Made by a program: the position numbers and the translations under genes. Source: Succinivibrio faecicola (GTDB taxonomy: Bacteria; Pseudomonadota; Gammaproteobacteria; Enterobacterales; Succinivibrionaceae). Taken from it: DNA of 34,629 bases. The notes under the pieces are model-generated. The model saw only the letters and a list, made by a program, of their open reading frames with translations. It made no database searches and had not been told where the DNA came from. This document shows, one piece after another, positions 34,306-34,629 of the stretch (position 1 is the first letter of the stretch; every line of letters starts with the position of its first letter). Where the stretch lies: the NCBI RefSeq assembly GCF_019448115.1, contig NZ_JAGFNY010000023.1, positions 1 to 34,629 of the forward strand, in the 5' to 3' direction.

Positions 34306-34629
34306 TTAAGACTTTTTTCTGCCTTTCATGTTTTGTTTTAGAAGCATGGTTAGATTCTGTTTTTCCATCAGCGGGATTAATTTCTCTAACATCTTCTCAG
34401 GACATTCCTCATAGCGTATTCTTGTTTCAGCCATGCAAGAATCGTCAAATATAGCTGAAGCGATTCTGTACAATGCATAGGTAATGTTATTAAATGTAGC
34501 CATTACTTTAATTGCATTTTTATCCATGAATGTACACTCATCTTCCTTTAAGAAATCATCTTTCCACCAGTGGTAACCACTTTCAATATGCCAACGATTA
34601 TCAATGGTTTCCATAATGAGTTGTTGATT
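34306..34629 (-). mobile_element. C-terminal part of an IS transposase, ISAs1-like (5' end outside window)
   Basis: An open frame runs from the right edge to a TAA at 34306-34308, giving 107 residues, with a methionine at 34614 that is not the true start. It contains RWHIESGYHWWKDDFLKEDE, the conserved RxHWxIE(N/S) tail with the catalytic Glu typical of ISAs1-group DDE transposases, then KVMATFNNITYALYRI. Only the last third of a roughly 370-residue enzyme is present, so whether the full copy is intact cannot be told. The Lys/Arg-rich end is usual. ISAs1 assignment is from recall and needs comparison. Confidence 0.7.

Noticed and set aside
34263-34454. Plus-strand ORF of 63 residues at the right end
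   Set aside because: It is antisense to the transposase tail, which has the better supported coding sequence.

Overview
The window reads as chromosome of an AT-rich, anaerobic, motile Gram-negative gammaproteobacterium, most likely the Succinivibrionaceae/Aeromonadales neighbourhood (inferred, not proven). Gammaproteobacterial signs are the rlmKL-uup pair, the accD-folC-dedD block, htpG upstream of adk, an SstT-type symporter, a YbiR-type transporter and a trimeric-type porin. Anaerobe signs are a PerR-like regulator next to a rubrerythrin, and a GGGtGRT protein next to an iron-sulfur scaffold protein, a pair I know mainly from Firmicutes and Bacteroidetes anaerobes.

Layout. 1-168: tail of an unidentified gene. 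585-1708 (+): PerR-like regulator and a rubrerythrin with two rubredoxin-type domains. 1719-3435 (+): a self-contained metalloid module (ArsR repressor with two operators, ArsP/COG0701 permease, small redox thioredoxin). 3559-5508 (+): LtaS/MdoB-type phosphoglycerol transferase. 5599-6738 (-): adenylate kinase followed by a small secreted protein. 6874-8031 (-): porin. 8214-10115 (-): htpG behind a near-perfect sigma-32 promoter. 10257-11849 (-): PfkB sugar kinase behind a 5'-truncated LacI-type regulator. 11996-12250 (+): orphan 84-residue protein. 12265-19356 (-): eight closely spaced genes, accD-folC-dedD-nif3-folE-gtrB-like-truA-pgsA, covering lipid, folate, envelope and tRNA functions. 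19518-25913 (-): rlmKL-uup-PHP phosphoesterase-YdgA-like, a tight group with an overlapping stop/start. 26040-27158 (-): YbiR-like ion transporter. 27159-27615: a structured intergenic region. 27616-29329 (-): IscU-like scaffold and GGGtGRT protein. 29664-30902 (+): SstT-type symporter. 31046-31918 (+): SprA-related predicted metalloprotease with a sigma-28-like promoter. 31959-33959 (-): chemoreceptor. 34306-34629 (-): end of an insertion-sequence transposase running off the window.

The genes divide into small stress and metal modules on the left, a housekeeping core in the middle, and an accessory right end (scaffold/GGGtGRT, symporter, SprA-related protein, chemoreceptor, IS). The best candidate for an undescribed system is the strongly promoted scaffold plus GGGtGRT operon, whose biochemical role is, as far as I know, unassigned. 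Most transcription units end in clear intrinsic terminators, so operon limits can be read from the sequence. No tRNA, rRNA or CRISPR array was seen.
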